DNA of 64,000 nt from Panicum virgatum (lineage: Eukaryota > Streptophyta > Magnoliopsida > Poales > Poaceae): assembly GCF_016808335.1 (NCBI RefSeq), contig NC_053142.1, positions 42,389,674 through 42,453,673 of the forward strand, in the 5' to 3' direction. Position numbers and translations under genes: made by a program. This document shows, piece after piece, positions 47,012 to 57,625 of the stretch. The first letter of the stretch is position 1, and each line of letters starts with the position of its first letter. The notes under the pieces are model-generated. The model saw only the letters and a list, made by a program, of their open reading frames with translations, did no database searches and was not told the DNA's origin.

Positions 47012-48398
47012 GAGAAAATTCCTTGTAAGGCCCTCAAACAAATACCACTTCCTTTTATGGCCCTGAAAAATGCAAACTTCCTTCTTTGGCCTTAGTTTTA
47101 TTTTCTATCTCTCCTTTGGTCTTGCCGTGATCCTACCGTGAGTTCTGTTAGCCCATTCCGTTAAGACCGTGGAGGCGGGCGCATGCAGCCGTGAAGTTCC
47201 CCAGCCACCACCGCTCGCTCTTCCTCTGCACGCCTGCCATCCACCGCTCCGCTACCCCGCGCTGTGCGCCGCACGCCGCTCCGGCTCCACTATGCTGCAC
47301 GGCCGCCCGCCCGCCGGCCGCTGCCCCGCGCGGCACAGCTTTCGCGCGCTGGCCGCCGTTCCCGGGCATAGCCTCCGCGCGCTGGCCTCCGCGTGCCTGC
47401 TGCACCGCCGCCCGCCCACCGCAGTCCCCCCGTCCCCCAGCACAGCCTCCGCGCAGCGGCCGAGCGCCGCCATCCATGGCCGTCGACTCCGCGCACTCCC
47501 ACAGTTGCCTCCGGCTCCAACAACGGCGACGCCCCGATCCTCCACTCGCGCGCCAGACAGAATGCTGCCCGAGCGCGTCGACATCGCAGTCCTCTCGCGG
47601 ACGCTGGTGCGGGCGTCCGACCGGCAGCGGCATGACAACGCCGGCTTGGAGCTCGTGGTGGCGGAGGCCGCGACGCGGCTGGCGAACCGCTCGCCCGCCC
47701 GCCTCGCGGTGTCGTTCCTGGAGGGCGAGGTTGTGCACGACGTTCCCGCTGGCGCTGAACCCGAGCACAAAGACACGCGCCGCGTCTCCGCGGTCGTAGC
47801 CCCATGGGTCGGCGGCGCTCGCGGCCGTCGCCCATAGGAGCGTGGCCCAGGCGTCATCGTAGCACGCCGAGACGGGGTGCTCCGCGTCGATGGGGACGTC
47901 CCTGGAGGCGACGCCGGTGACGTCGTCCACGGAGGGCGAGATTGGGTTGACGGGGAGCAGGCGCTCCACGCGCGCTCATCCAATTAGCCTGCAGAGCGGG
48001 AGCACGAGCGGGAGCGAGAGGAGGGGATGCCAAGGAGATGGGGACGGGGCGGCGCCACTGCTGCTACTCGGCGTGCTGGTGGAGGAACAGAGGTGGAGGA
48101 GCTGCTGAAGTGCTGCGCCATGGCTGCCGAGGAGAGAAGAAGGAGCGGAGGAGGCTGCTGTTTGTGGGGATCTAAAAGAGGAGGCGTGTCGTGCTGCCAT
48201 GGCTGGAGAAGCAAGACAGTAGGCTTTCACGGTTGCAGGCACCGTTCGTCACGGAATAAACGGAACTAACTAACAGATCTCACGGTAAGGTCAAGGGAGG
48301 GATAGAAAATAAAACTAAGGCCAAAGAAAGAAGTTTGCATTTTTCAGGGCCATAGAAGGAAGTGCTATTTGTTTGAAGGTCTTACAAGGAATTTTCCC
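47012..48398. mobile_element. Pack-MULE with captured carboxylesterase fragment
   Basis: TIRs of about 150 bp (GAGAAAATTCCTTGTAAGG at left, GGGAAAATTCCTTGTAAGA at right in reverse) are flanked by the perfect 9-bp duplication TTTCGACTA (47003-47011 and 48399-48407). The interior is GC-rich, unlike the TIRs, and carries host-gene-like sequence on the minus strand. No MURA transposase is seen. Confidence 0.92.
47700..47963 (-). pseudogene. Captured plant carboxylesterase (CXE) fragment
   Basis: The minus-strand frame reads SPSVDDVTGVASRDVPID, then EHPVSACYDDAWATLLWA, then ARVFVLGFSASGNVVHN. These are pieces of the alpha/beta-hydrolase fold-3 carboxylesterase family (GID1/CXE type); GFSASGN stands for the nucleophile elbow, normally G-D-S-A-G-G. 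The stretch with the oxyanion-hole HGGG motif, expected between the first two pieces, is missing, so the captured copy is internally deleted and not catalytic. Inference from remembered family motifs. Confidence 0.6.
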
Positions 48399-48471
48399 TT
48401 TCGACTACTCTTCAACCAAATGTGGGACGAGACTGCATCATCCTACTCTGCCCTTGAACCAAGCATACCCT

Positions 48472-50040
48472 AAATCCTTAGGCGGTGAATGTGCAAAATA
48501 AAATCCGCTCCTATAATCAATGAGCATAGCTCGTTTGGGAGCTTGTGAAAAATCAAACATCCGTGCAATAGAATGTGTGCAATCAAAAAGATACTTTATC
48601 ATATAAAAATATCAAGTACATTCTATTTTTAAGAAAATATTACAAAGTTGATAATGTTTATATCATTTAACGGGTGATATACTTTGAAAGGAAATAACGT
48701 GATTTAAAGAAGAGAGAAAAATTAATACCAAATTGTAGTATTGAATGGGCTGAGATTGGTTTTAAAAAAGTTTTAAGAATTCTCATTTTTATTGGATTAT
48801 TGTTGAATCACTCCAATAGAGATTGGTTTTTTTGTGGGGTGGGTGTGTGGGAGGGGGGGGGGGCATTGGATGCTTTCACATCTTAGAGCATTTTTCACAT
48901 GAACGTAGAACCCTTATTACTATTCAATGGCATGTTTAATCTATCATGCTGATCAGGTCAAATAAACTTTATTTTTTAGGGCATGAACTTTTCTGAATTG
49001 AGCTGGATCTGACTTTGAAACCATTAAAATCTTAAATCCTATGTCTAAAAGGGGCAGGGGCTCATCCAAAGGCTCTATTAGAACCTTTTGTGCATTTTAA
49101 ATCCATGTAGGGTTACAAATTTCATTCAACTCTAATGATGTGTTTTTCAATTGTTATGATAATCATGTGTTACAAAAGATCCTAATTTCCGGCCCGTAAC
49201 TCTTGGTTCAAGTTTATACTTTAATTTAAGAAGATCCATTACATGACTAGTTAATATGTGAGGCAAGGCTCCTATAAATGTGTGCCTTTATGTTGTTCCT
49301 TAGTAAAATTTACTAGTAAGAGATTCACCAATCCAAGGCAGATATAACTGTAATTGACATGAAAGTATGCACTGTCCAGCAAGGACAGATTTCTTTCTCT
49401 TTTTCCTTTTTTGGGGGGGGGGGGGGGGCGCTCCAACCCTCACTGCCCACAATCTCCATTGCAAATAAAGGAGGAAGATGATGAAAATAAAGGAAAAAGA
49501 GGAGGAGAAAAAAAAAAGAAGAGGTGGAAATGGGGAAGACGAAAAAGAAGCAAACCTCCCTAAATTTTATCCCTGCCTCCGCCGCTGCTCTCGAGGGTAA
49601 AAATTTGTGTGACCCTTTTGAAGAACTTGTTCTGTTTCAAAGTCTGCTCGAGTCAACATTATTTCTTTTGAGAGATCCTCGAGTCAATATTGAAGTAGCA
49701 AGTCAAACCTCCAGGCCTGTGAGCAGGTCAAACACAACTTTTTACATGGCTGGTGGACCCAGCGATGGACAGGCCTGCCGGCATGCCGCCCAAGAAAGAA
49801 GCGGGGACAGCGCCGCGGCCCATAGGGAAGCGCTCCAACCCCAAGCATCACTCTCGCCGCCACGCAGTTTTACTCTCTCTAACAAGTGGGTCCAAAATTC
49901 TCTTGTCCCACCTGCCATAGTCACGGAGCTGCAGCCACCAATGGGAGGCAGCCGCCCGTGTCCCCGTCTATCCGGGTGGGGGGGGGGGGGGGGGGTGGGG
50001 GCGCAAATCACCACCATCCAAAGGGAAGCGCAGGGGACGA
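48472..50040. other. Intergenic with poly-G runs; no gene
   Basis: AT-rich sequence with three long G runs: 48853-48863, 49413-49428 and 49978-49995. The frame at 49524-50255 spans a purine-rich tract and a poly-G run and looks like chance. The right end is the probable promoter of the HAD gene. Confidence 0.5.
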
Positions 50041-50832
50041 GCCCGGTTGTAGTGGTAGTGGCGCCTCCTCCACTCCCAGCTCCTGCCGATGCTCCATTCA
50101 TCTGCTCCTCTTCTTCTCCTTCTTCAGGTCAGTATGATCCTCCATTCTTCCCGGATTCTTTGGGAAGTTGCTGCTGTTTGAGCTCAGATGACGCATTATT
50201 ATGTTGTTTGCTGCTGTCGTTTTTTTTTCTGAAAAAAATATTGAGAAAAGGTTAAAAGTTTGTTGTCCGTAGATGGGAGCCTGAGCACTAGTGTTAAAAG
50301 TTTGCCTCTTTTTATGCTGAAGTTCGCCTTTTATTCTGAATTTCTGATACCTGTTGTAAGTTTGCCTAAAATGCGGAAGGAATGTCTGTAGGAAAAAGTT
50401 ACTGTTAAGCAGTGTTTTTTCTCTCTCTTTTTATGGTTTACTCTAGGTTCATATGGTGGTCGATCTGTAGAAATGCTTGCAAGAAGGGGGGCTCTGCATA
50501 TGTTTTCTTCCTAGATTCCACAAATACTAGTGTACTGTAAGGGGACGACCTCTTTTTTTCTGAAGGGACAAGTGGGGAACTTAGAGAACGAATCAATGCT
50601 CGTACCGTTCAATAGATGACTAATAACGGGAGAAAGAAAATTTTGCCCCTTCTGCAGATTTATTTAGGTTCTCACTGAAGTAAACTCTCTGAAACTTAGC
50701 TGTCAACATTGAGGGTGTATATATTGGTACTGGGTCTTGACTCTTCTTTTCTTATATTCTAGTGTGCATTATGTTTTTATAACTTCGCTTGGTTCCTTTG
50801 CAGTTTATATGTCATTTGCTGGTTGTCATTGA
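50040..50832 (+). promoter_or_regulatory. 5' UTR exon and leader intron of the HAD gene
   Basis: A CT-rich leader (TCTTCTCCTTCTTCAG) ends at a GTCAGT donor near 50127. A CCTTTGCAG acceptor ends at 50803, followed by the coding exon. Confidence 0.45.
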
Positions 50833-51945
50833 TTGACTCGTGAGCTGAATTGGTTTGTCTGTGGAGAACTTGAAATTTCAGTACAAGTTTCAGATAGGGT
50901 TTGGGGAGAAATGTTCTCATCTATCAGCTTATTGGGAAGCTCTCAGCAGCCTGCTCTCAAGTTTTACAGAAAATGCTCGCCAAATAACCCACACTTTGCA
51001 CTGACCATGCATTCAGTTGCGAAGTCCATGGGTAAAGCTATGATTATGAAGAGGGCACGGATGAAGCCACATGCCACAGACATCAAGAGAAACCCCCAGG
51101 CCCATGAGCTTTACAAATTGGTTTATAGACTTCCTGAAAACCTTAGCTGGCTTTTGGCGCCACCAGAAATCCCTAAAAGACCAGCCTCAAAGAAGATAAA
51201 ACAGAAGGATGAAATGGTGACTGGTAAGTTTGGTGTGATCTTGGAGTGGGAGGGAGTTGTCGTGGAAGATGACGATCCAGACTTGGAGCCCCGGGTTTGG
51301 TATGTTCTATCACTTGAAGAGGCAAAGTCTTTCCCTCCGGATGCATTGCTGAAGGAAATTGAGGGAATGGGAACTGAGCAGGCTATTTCAGAAGTCTTAT
51401 GTTGGTCAGAAGATCCAGAAGAAATTAAAAGGTTGGCAGCACAAAAAGTGGTAATATATCAAATGCTCCGAGGAGGATACTACCAACTGCGACCAGGTGT
51501 CCTTGATTTCTTGAACACCCTTGTGGATTTTGAAATTCCAATAGCAATTGCTAGTCTTCGCTCACGGAAGAGCCTTGAAGAAGGTATTAAAATTGTTGGT
51601 CTGCAAGGCTACTTCGATGCTATAATTGCATTAGAGGATTTCTGCCTAGGGAAACCTGATGGTGAGATGTTTGAGGTCGCAGCAGAGCAACTTGGTCTTG
51701 ACCCAGATGTTTGTGTTGTGTTTGGTAATTCAAACTTAACGACAGAATCTGCATATACTGCTGGGATGAAGTGTGTGGCAGTTGCAGGCCGACACCCTGC
51801 CTATGAGCTCCAAGGAGCAAACCATGTTGTGAGATGGCTTGATCAACTCTCTATTGTTGATTTACTTAGGCTTGTCAATGGTGAGGTTATTGGTCGCAGG
51901 GGCAGAGAATCCGACAAGGATATGGAGATTGTGATTGAGGAATGA
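50833..51945 (+). CDS. HAD-superfamily hydrolase, PYRP2-like, probably plastid
   Basis: Single-exon coding region of up to 370 aa; the second Met (residue 27, MFSSISLLGSS) gives an S-rich start more like a transit peptide and may be the true start. The HAD fold is clear: motif I region GVILEWEGVVVEDDDPD, cap, motif II region IAIASLRSRKSLEE, motif III lysine in FCLGKPDGEMFEVAAE, motif IV region CVVFGNSNLTTESAYTAGM. The usual DxDG nucleophile reads E138-W-E-G and the motif IV acid is N/T, as I recall for Arabidopsis At4g11570 (PYRP2, assigned to 5-amino-6-(5-phosphoribitylamino)uracil dephosphorylation in riboflavin synthesis). The role is therefore tentative. An AATAAA near 52564 may be the poly(A) signal. 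Confidence 0.82.
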   Translation: MTRELNWFVCGELEISVQVSDRVWGEMFSSISLLGSSQQPALKFYRKCSPNNPHFALTMHSVAKSMGKAMIMKRARMKPHATDIKRNPQAHELYKLVYRLPENLSWLLAPPEIPKRPASKKIKQKDEMVTGKFGVILEWEGVVVEDDDPDLEPRVWYVLSLEEAKSFPPDALLKEIEGMGTEQAISEVLCWSEDPEEIKRLAAQKVVIYQMLRGGYYQLRPGVLDFLNTLVDFEIPIAIASLRSRKSLEEGIKIVGLQGYFDAIIALEDFCLGKPDGEMFEVAAEQLGLDPDVCVVFGNSNLTTESAYTAGMKCVAVAGRHPAYELQGANHVVRWLDQLSIVDLLRLVNGEVIGRRGRESDKDMEIVIEE

Positions 51946-53088
51946 TGCTTCTGCAAACATGACTTACCAATATATTGTTGTACTTATAATCTGGTGTAGC
52001 CTAAGTAATGCATTACATTTTGTAAAGAGACTAAGCAGTGCGAGATCAGGATTAACGATAGTCCTGGGCTTGCATTATGTGCTTGGTTTTCCTGTGATGC
52101 ATCACTGTAATTCCTTTAGCTAATTAGCTTAACTACTCTTAGTCATTAGAGGTATCAAGTGAAGAAACACCCGCCAGTAACTGGGGAATGTACAGTATAT
52201 ATGTTTCACCTATGGACTATTGTATTCCCTAGTTTTCACGGTGATGAAAATTAAACTGGAACTTTGAACGTAATTTTGCCCAATCCAAAGGCCTGGAGGA
52301 GAAGAGTAGAAGCACTACTCGTTATGGAATTTCATTACCAGGAAGGATTGGTTCTATGAAACTATTCTCTGCAGGGTTACACAGACATCACATCAATATT
52401 CAACAAGGCAATCAATTCTCAGAAGGAAAGTTACAGAAGGTACCCTGTTCCTTCCCTCTCCACCCTTGTTTACATAACTATGTGATTAAAAATTTTGTAA
52501 TATTCTTGTAATAATCCTAGAAATCAAGTTGATGTATCACCTTGATGTATCCTCTTGAAATCAATAAAGTTTCCCCTTTCAAAAAAAAAGAAAAGAAATC
52601 AAGCAAGCTTAACTTTTGAATTTCAGTTCTTGCTTTATAGTAATTGTTAAGACTTAAAAGTTAAATCACGATCCATGCTAACAAATTACAATCGAACAGT
52701 TCATACGTATATCTATTTTTGTTCTATGTAACTTTCTACTCGACGAAGAGTTAAGACAAAAGTAACGTTGTAGTATATGAATAATATTAGAAAAGTAATT
52801 TGACGATGTATGCTTGTACTAAGAAAAATACTTTGTACTCTGTGAAGGTTAACAAAGAGTAAGATTTTCTAATTGTTGAATATTTGCTGGCTTTGAAAAG
52901 GAAATATTTGCTATGTAGATTGCTAGTAATCGGAAATACTTGCAAGGTGGAGCTTACACTGTCATATTTGCTAGTAATGTTTTAAAAAAGAAAATAAGTG
53001 CACCGCATTTTGTAAAATAAGATTCCACAACGAACATATTCATAGAACTTCTATGTAGATTGATACCCCACATTCAGATGTTCCTTCA
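51946..53088. other. 3' UTR and intergenic
   Basis: 3' UTR of the HAD gene; ATCAATAAAG near 52560 is followed by an A-rich tract. AT-rich sequence without a gene follows to the bHLH stop codon. Confidence 0.4.
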
Positions 53089-55365
53089 TCACTTCCCTAT
53101 AGCTTTACGCAGGGCCTCGCTGATCATCCAGGGCACAACGGCAGCTGAGCTGGCAAACTGCAGAAACTCAACAGAAACTAACAGCATCAGTAAAACAAAC
53201 TCGAACCAACAAATTAACGGTGAGCTTAATGCTAACCAGAGCTGCATTGCAATTTCCATGTCTTAATGATACCTGAGCTCGTATCTTCAGCCCCATGAAT
53301 CCATCTGGTGCCGATGCCTGAACCGAGAGAACGTCCAAATGGAAGCTCTTGATGGCATCGAACACTCGCGTCATGAGCAGCTCCTCCCACCGGCACTGCA
53401 CCTCCAGGAGCACGTCCTTGTCCGAGACGGTGACGGTGACATTGCTCGTGCCGTCCTTGGAGGGGCCCCATGGTTGCTCCCTCTCCATGTCACCGCCGAG
53501 CTCCGAACCCTTCCTCTTGGATCCTGCAGAGACTTTCTTCCTGGCGATGCCATCGTCATGCCTCTTTGTAAGCCTTCTTGTTTCAGATGGGCGCGAGATG
53601 GGTTCCCTGCTGGATTCCAGCTCGTGTACCCTTCGCTGAAGCTCCTTCAGGTAGGCTATCGTTTCGGCAAGGATGGATGCTTTGTTCACCTGCAATAATA
53701 ATCATAAAGTTCAGAATGTAATTTTTTGAAACGAAGATCAGAATGTTACAAGTCCTAGGAGGATTACATGTGGGTTACCTTGTTAATGGAGGGAACCAAT
53801 GACTTGAGAACGAGGAACATCTCGTTGAGCTTCTCTCGCCGCTTTCTCTCCGATATGACGTGGTTCTTGATGATGCCACCTTCTTGGGTCGTCGTCGTCG
53901 TGCCTCCGCCACCGTTGTTCGCCCAAGCTCCACCGGTCACCACTTTCTTCAGCAACTTCTGCGGCTCTTCGATGACCAGCACAGCCACCTCACCGGAGTC
54001 CGACGCCGATCTCGTCCAAGCCGTAAAACTCGTCACGCGAGAGCCACCCACGGGCGTGCTTGAGATGGCGGCATCGTTAGTAGAAGCCCCCGCCGCCGGC
54101 TGCGGCGAAGAAACCGGCGAAGAGGGGACTTGGAAAGACCCGTCCATGATCCAGCTATCCTCGAGTGGCTGCACGTCCATTTCCTCGCAGAGGCTGTAGA
54201 ATTCGTCGATTTCCTTGGTGATGTGCTCGAGAGTTGCATTTGACAGGCTCTCCGATTCGTCCAGCTCCTGCCCACCGGCGATCATCGTTTCCATGGCATT
54301 GTGATCGAGGTCCTCCAACACAATAATGTCGGCGGCCTTGCCGGTTTCGTTTGCTGCCGGGCTGGAGCTCGGCTCCTCCGAGCATGCCGGGAACTGCATC
54401 TCCCAGAAAGATGCAGTGGCTCGGCTTACCAAGTCTGGGTCCTCCACCACCTGACAATGCAATAAAAAAAAATTCTCGGTGAGGAGCTGAGGCTATTTTA
54501 TTGTCAATTCAATAACAATTCGTCATTCAGGCAGTGTGTATGTGGGCCATGTTGCCAATGAACATACCGGATCAGTTGTGCCCAGCTCAAGAACGCCACT
54601 CATAAGCGGGATGCAGACAATTGTCTACAGAAAATACGACACAAGATGCAGTACTTATAATTAGAAAAAACTGTCTGAAAGTGACACTGCTTATGTCGAA
54701 TTGAAGCATGAACGAAGAACCTTACCTGAATGGACGCTCCCTGCTCGAACCGGCCGGTGAGGTCACATGCGCAAACAAAGATTGCGAGCGGGTTAATCAC
54801 GAACATGAAGGGAAGACAGTAGACAGAAACAGAGAATGCAGAGACATACCTTCGCCAGGAGCGCGCGGGGGAAGGCTTTGCTGTCGGCGTGTTGAGCGTT
54901 GCACAGCCAGACGTGTTCGTTGCTGGCGAAGCTCCTGCCCGGCAACCTTTGGCAGCAGGCAGCAGCACGCATGCACCCCCGATCGGATGCCAAGCACCGA
55001 AACAAGCCGTGGCGAGAAGTGAAAAACGTGAAGTAGTAATTGATTATCTAGGCTTTGTTGGAATTAATATAATCGAGCAGTAATTTATTGATTAATGATT
55101 AATTAAGTACCCTTGGCCAGGACGGAAGGCGTAGGTCATGCAGACGACGTAGTACCACTCGGTGTCGCCGAGGTCCTCCAGCGACAGCGACGCCACCGGC
55201 CGCGCGGCGCGGCGGTCGCAGTCGCCGGAGAGGAGGGCCTCGTAGAGCTCCCGCAGCTGCTCGCTTCTCTGCATGACGAGCTGCTCGGCTGTCAGCTCCG
55301 CCGAGTTGGCGATCTTCCTCGTCTTCACCTCGCCGTTGTAGAACCCGTCCGTCCACGTCAGGATT
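53089..55365 (-). CDS. R/B/Lc-type bHLH anthocyanin regulator, first exon missing
   Basis: Seven exons: 55365-55111, 54946-54850, 54740-54726 (15-bp microexon), 54624-54568, 54450-53779, 53689-53273, 53157-53089. All have GT/AG borders and agreeing phases. It contains the MYC_N interaction region ([56 protein letters not shown]), an acidic middle ([19 protein letters not shown]), the bHLH domain ([16 protein letters not shown], then [19 protein letters not shown]) and an ACT-like end ([16 protein letters not shown]). Order and sequence follow maize Lc/R, which with MYB and WD40 partners activates anthocyanin genes. The first visible exon begins in phase 2 after GGTTCCAG, so about 50 N-terminal residues lie in an exon not present before the copia element at about 55.95 kb. 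Function depends on whether that exon survives beyond 64 kb. Confidence 0.88.
54726..54740 (-). other. 15-bp microexon of the bHLH gene
   Basis: GAGCAG, then five codons (GASIQ), then GTAAGG. It supplies the residues ASIQ found at this place in maize Lc and keeps the frame between its neighbours. Confidence 0.65.
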
Positions 55366-55950
55366 CTGGAACCAATTTTTTTTTTTTCGAGAGAGAGAGC
55401 CAGAGGGAACTTTAATGCGAGACGTACAGCTGTCAACTTTAGGTTTGTACTACTAGACAACAAAGTTTCTTTAAGGGAAAAATCCACTTTAAATCTTCCA
55501 ACTATCATGAAAGTCAAATTTTCAACCTACAATTGCAACACGCGACAACCGGACACCGGAGGTCATCCCATTAATTGTTGAAACTGGATAAATTTTGTCC
55601 CTTAGGTGGTTTCAAAAATAGTTTTCCATTTTGTGGAAGTTTAAAAATTCCAATTTAAATTTAAAAACTTATTAACAATTATCTTGAATTAGAAAAATAT
55701 GAAACTATTATCAAAATTTTCCTGAAAATGTAACATAAATGTTGGAAATCTATCTATCAGTTATTTGGATCCAATTTATCCTTATTCATAGTTTTTGTTT
55801 GTACGTGCACATATTATTTTTGAACAAATAAGATTCGAAAACTCAAAAAAAGAGCACCAACGGTTAGCTTATATTTTTAGGAAAAGTGGCACAAGTTTTA
55901 TATTTTCTGATTTAAAATAAATTAGTTCTAGATTTTTAGTTTGTGAGGAA
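55366..55950. other. Remnant of bHLH intron 1
   Basis: AT-rich, with a T-run acceptor tract at 55371-55389. A stretch from about 55472 (GGGAAAAATCCACTTTAAATC) resembles a MULE MITE end. No coding sequence for the bHLH N-terminus on either strand. Confidence 0.5.
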
Positions 55951-57561
55951 TGTTGAGTACTCTATCCTGCTTGTGATGAGTGAATTGTCAACCGTGCGGT
56001 GTGATCGTGCGCTTGGTCTTTGGATTGCAGGTACACGGGCGTCGAGTGTCGACGGGGAGCTGCCGTGGAGGTGCTGTGGCCGATGGACCGTGCGGTGGAC
56101 GGCGGTGAAGGGCAGCCGGGACCGGAGCTCGGACCGGGCGGCAGCTGTGGCGTCCACTCCTGGATCGAGGGCGCAAGCAGCGACGCAAGGCGGGTTTCTT
56201 GGTTTGCGCCACAAAACCAAGGAGGCGGACGACGGTTGAAGACGCCAAGTCGTGGAGGCACGGGCGTCGGTCTCGGGATCGACGGAGGCGACGGGCGTCG
56301 ACGGCGTCTAGGGCCTCGCTGCGGGCGAGGAGGTGACGGGCGTCGGGCGGCGTCTAGGGCCGTAAGAAGGCCGAGGCGGGAACGGCGTCTAGGGCCACGG
56401 CGCGGAGGCGGGAATCTTTCCGCGCGTGAGGTTTTGGCGGTTTTCTCAAAACCGGCCGCCTACCCGGGTTTCGCAGACCCTCCAAAACCGCGGACTGGAT
56501 CTTCATCAAGACGGCGGCATCGCGGAGAAGACTTCGTCTCGAAGAAAGAACCTCGGCCGTCGGATGAGATCGTGTACAGGGGGTGCTGCAGGCCAACCGG
56601 TCTGACCGGTCCCTGGCACCGGTCTGACCGGTCTGACCAGTCCAGCGTACCGGTCTGACCGGTCCCGCGGGTATAAATACCCCTTCACTTGTGTTAGGTT
56701 AATTGCGGCTTTTGTAACTCGTCCGTGGATTGTTCTCTCTCCCAGGCCGCCGCCCCTGTGTTCATCTCCCTCTGTTCTTCTCTTTATAATAGATTTGGTT
56801 GATGGATTTGTGAAACCTTGTGTGGAATTGATTGGAAAGGAGGCCCTAACCTCCTAGTGCCCTCTAGGCTTTTTGAATCAATTCCATCTCCTCGTTTTGT
56901 GCCCTTGTGTGATGGTTTTCGATTTCGTTTTTGGTGCACTTGATTGCGAGGAGGCTACGAGTTCGTTGCTGTGATTCCCGTGCTTCTAACTCTGTCCTAA
57001 ACCCTCTGAAATCACGAGCTTTTCGAATTGAAGATTTTGAGTATTTGAGAAAACCCCAATGACTTTTGATCTCCCTCATAATTCTCAAGATTCGTTGATC
57101 CTTGGGACGAGATCTTTTGGGGATATGTTCACGGGGTAGGGGCGAAGCAATCTCCCAAGTTTCGTCGATTTTCATGGTCGTTTGATCGAGATTTATCGTT
57201 TGAATCTAAGTTTTTCGGGGTTTTCTGGGTGCCACAGGTCAGACCGGTAGGCAAGACCGGTCAGACCGGTCTGCTAGTTTGTGAACAGCTGTGACCGGTC
57301 AGACCGGTCCTGTGCACCGGTCAGACTGGTCCAGGCAGATCAGCTCTGCAGTTTTTCCGTTTCGCTTCCGATTTGCTTCGGGTTTCGCTCACTCATTCGA
57401 GGCCTTTTGTGTTGGTTTAGCTTTTCAATAGCTACTCCAAACTTTGGTCAGAACGCTTTAGGGCTTGGGCGATTTTGGGACATAGGTCGACGATTCGAAT
57501 TTCGAAGAAATTTTGATTGGCTCCCATTCACCCCCCTCTGGTCGCCGGCTTCGGTCCTTCA
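55951..57561 (+). repeat. 5' LTR of a Ty1/copia (Sirevirus-type) element
   Basis: It ends CGGTCCTTCA two bases before the primer binding site. The left end is taken at TGTTGAG (55951), with TGTGAGG at 55942 as an alternative. TATAAATA lies at about 56674. Two clusters of CCGGTCTGACC words occur at about 56597-56667 and 57236-57335. The 3' LTR is beyond the window, so the target duplication cannot be tested. Confidence 0.7.
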
Positions 57562-57563
57562 AT

Positions 57564-57575
57564 TGGTATCAGAGC
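57564..57575 (+). other. Primer binding site, initiator Met tRNA
   Basis: TGGTATCAGAGC two bases after the LTR end. Confidence 0.9.
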
Positions 57576-57625
57576 TCGGTTGAGGTTTTCAGTACCTTAA
57601 CCAGTTCGAAAACCACTCGGCGACC

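Larger units (their letters stand above)
29633..48471. mobile_element. Old TIR element holding the transposon nest (ends only)
   Basis: At the left, GCGTTTGGTTAG...GGAGGTAGGATGG and a second TTTGGTT...GGAGCCACTCC. At the right, read in reverse, TGCTTGGTT...GAGTAGGATGATG and TTTGGTTG...GGAGCGGCTCC. These diverged inverted ends enclose everything between. Inner flanks at 29800-30200 and 46615-46985 share a GAGCTCC-rich composition, as expected for one element split by the CACTA insertion. Target duplication is unclear (TA-like), so the superfamily (Harbinger or hAT) is open. Confidence 0.5.

Noticed and set aside
49524..50255. 243-aa frame before the HAD gene
   Set aside because: Crosses a poly-G run and a purine tract, overlaps the likely promoter and leader, and has no domain.
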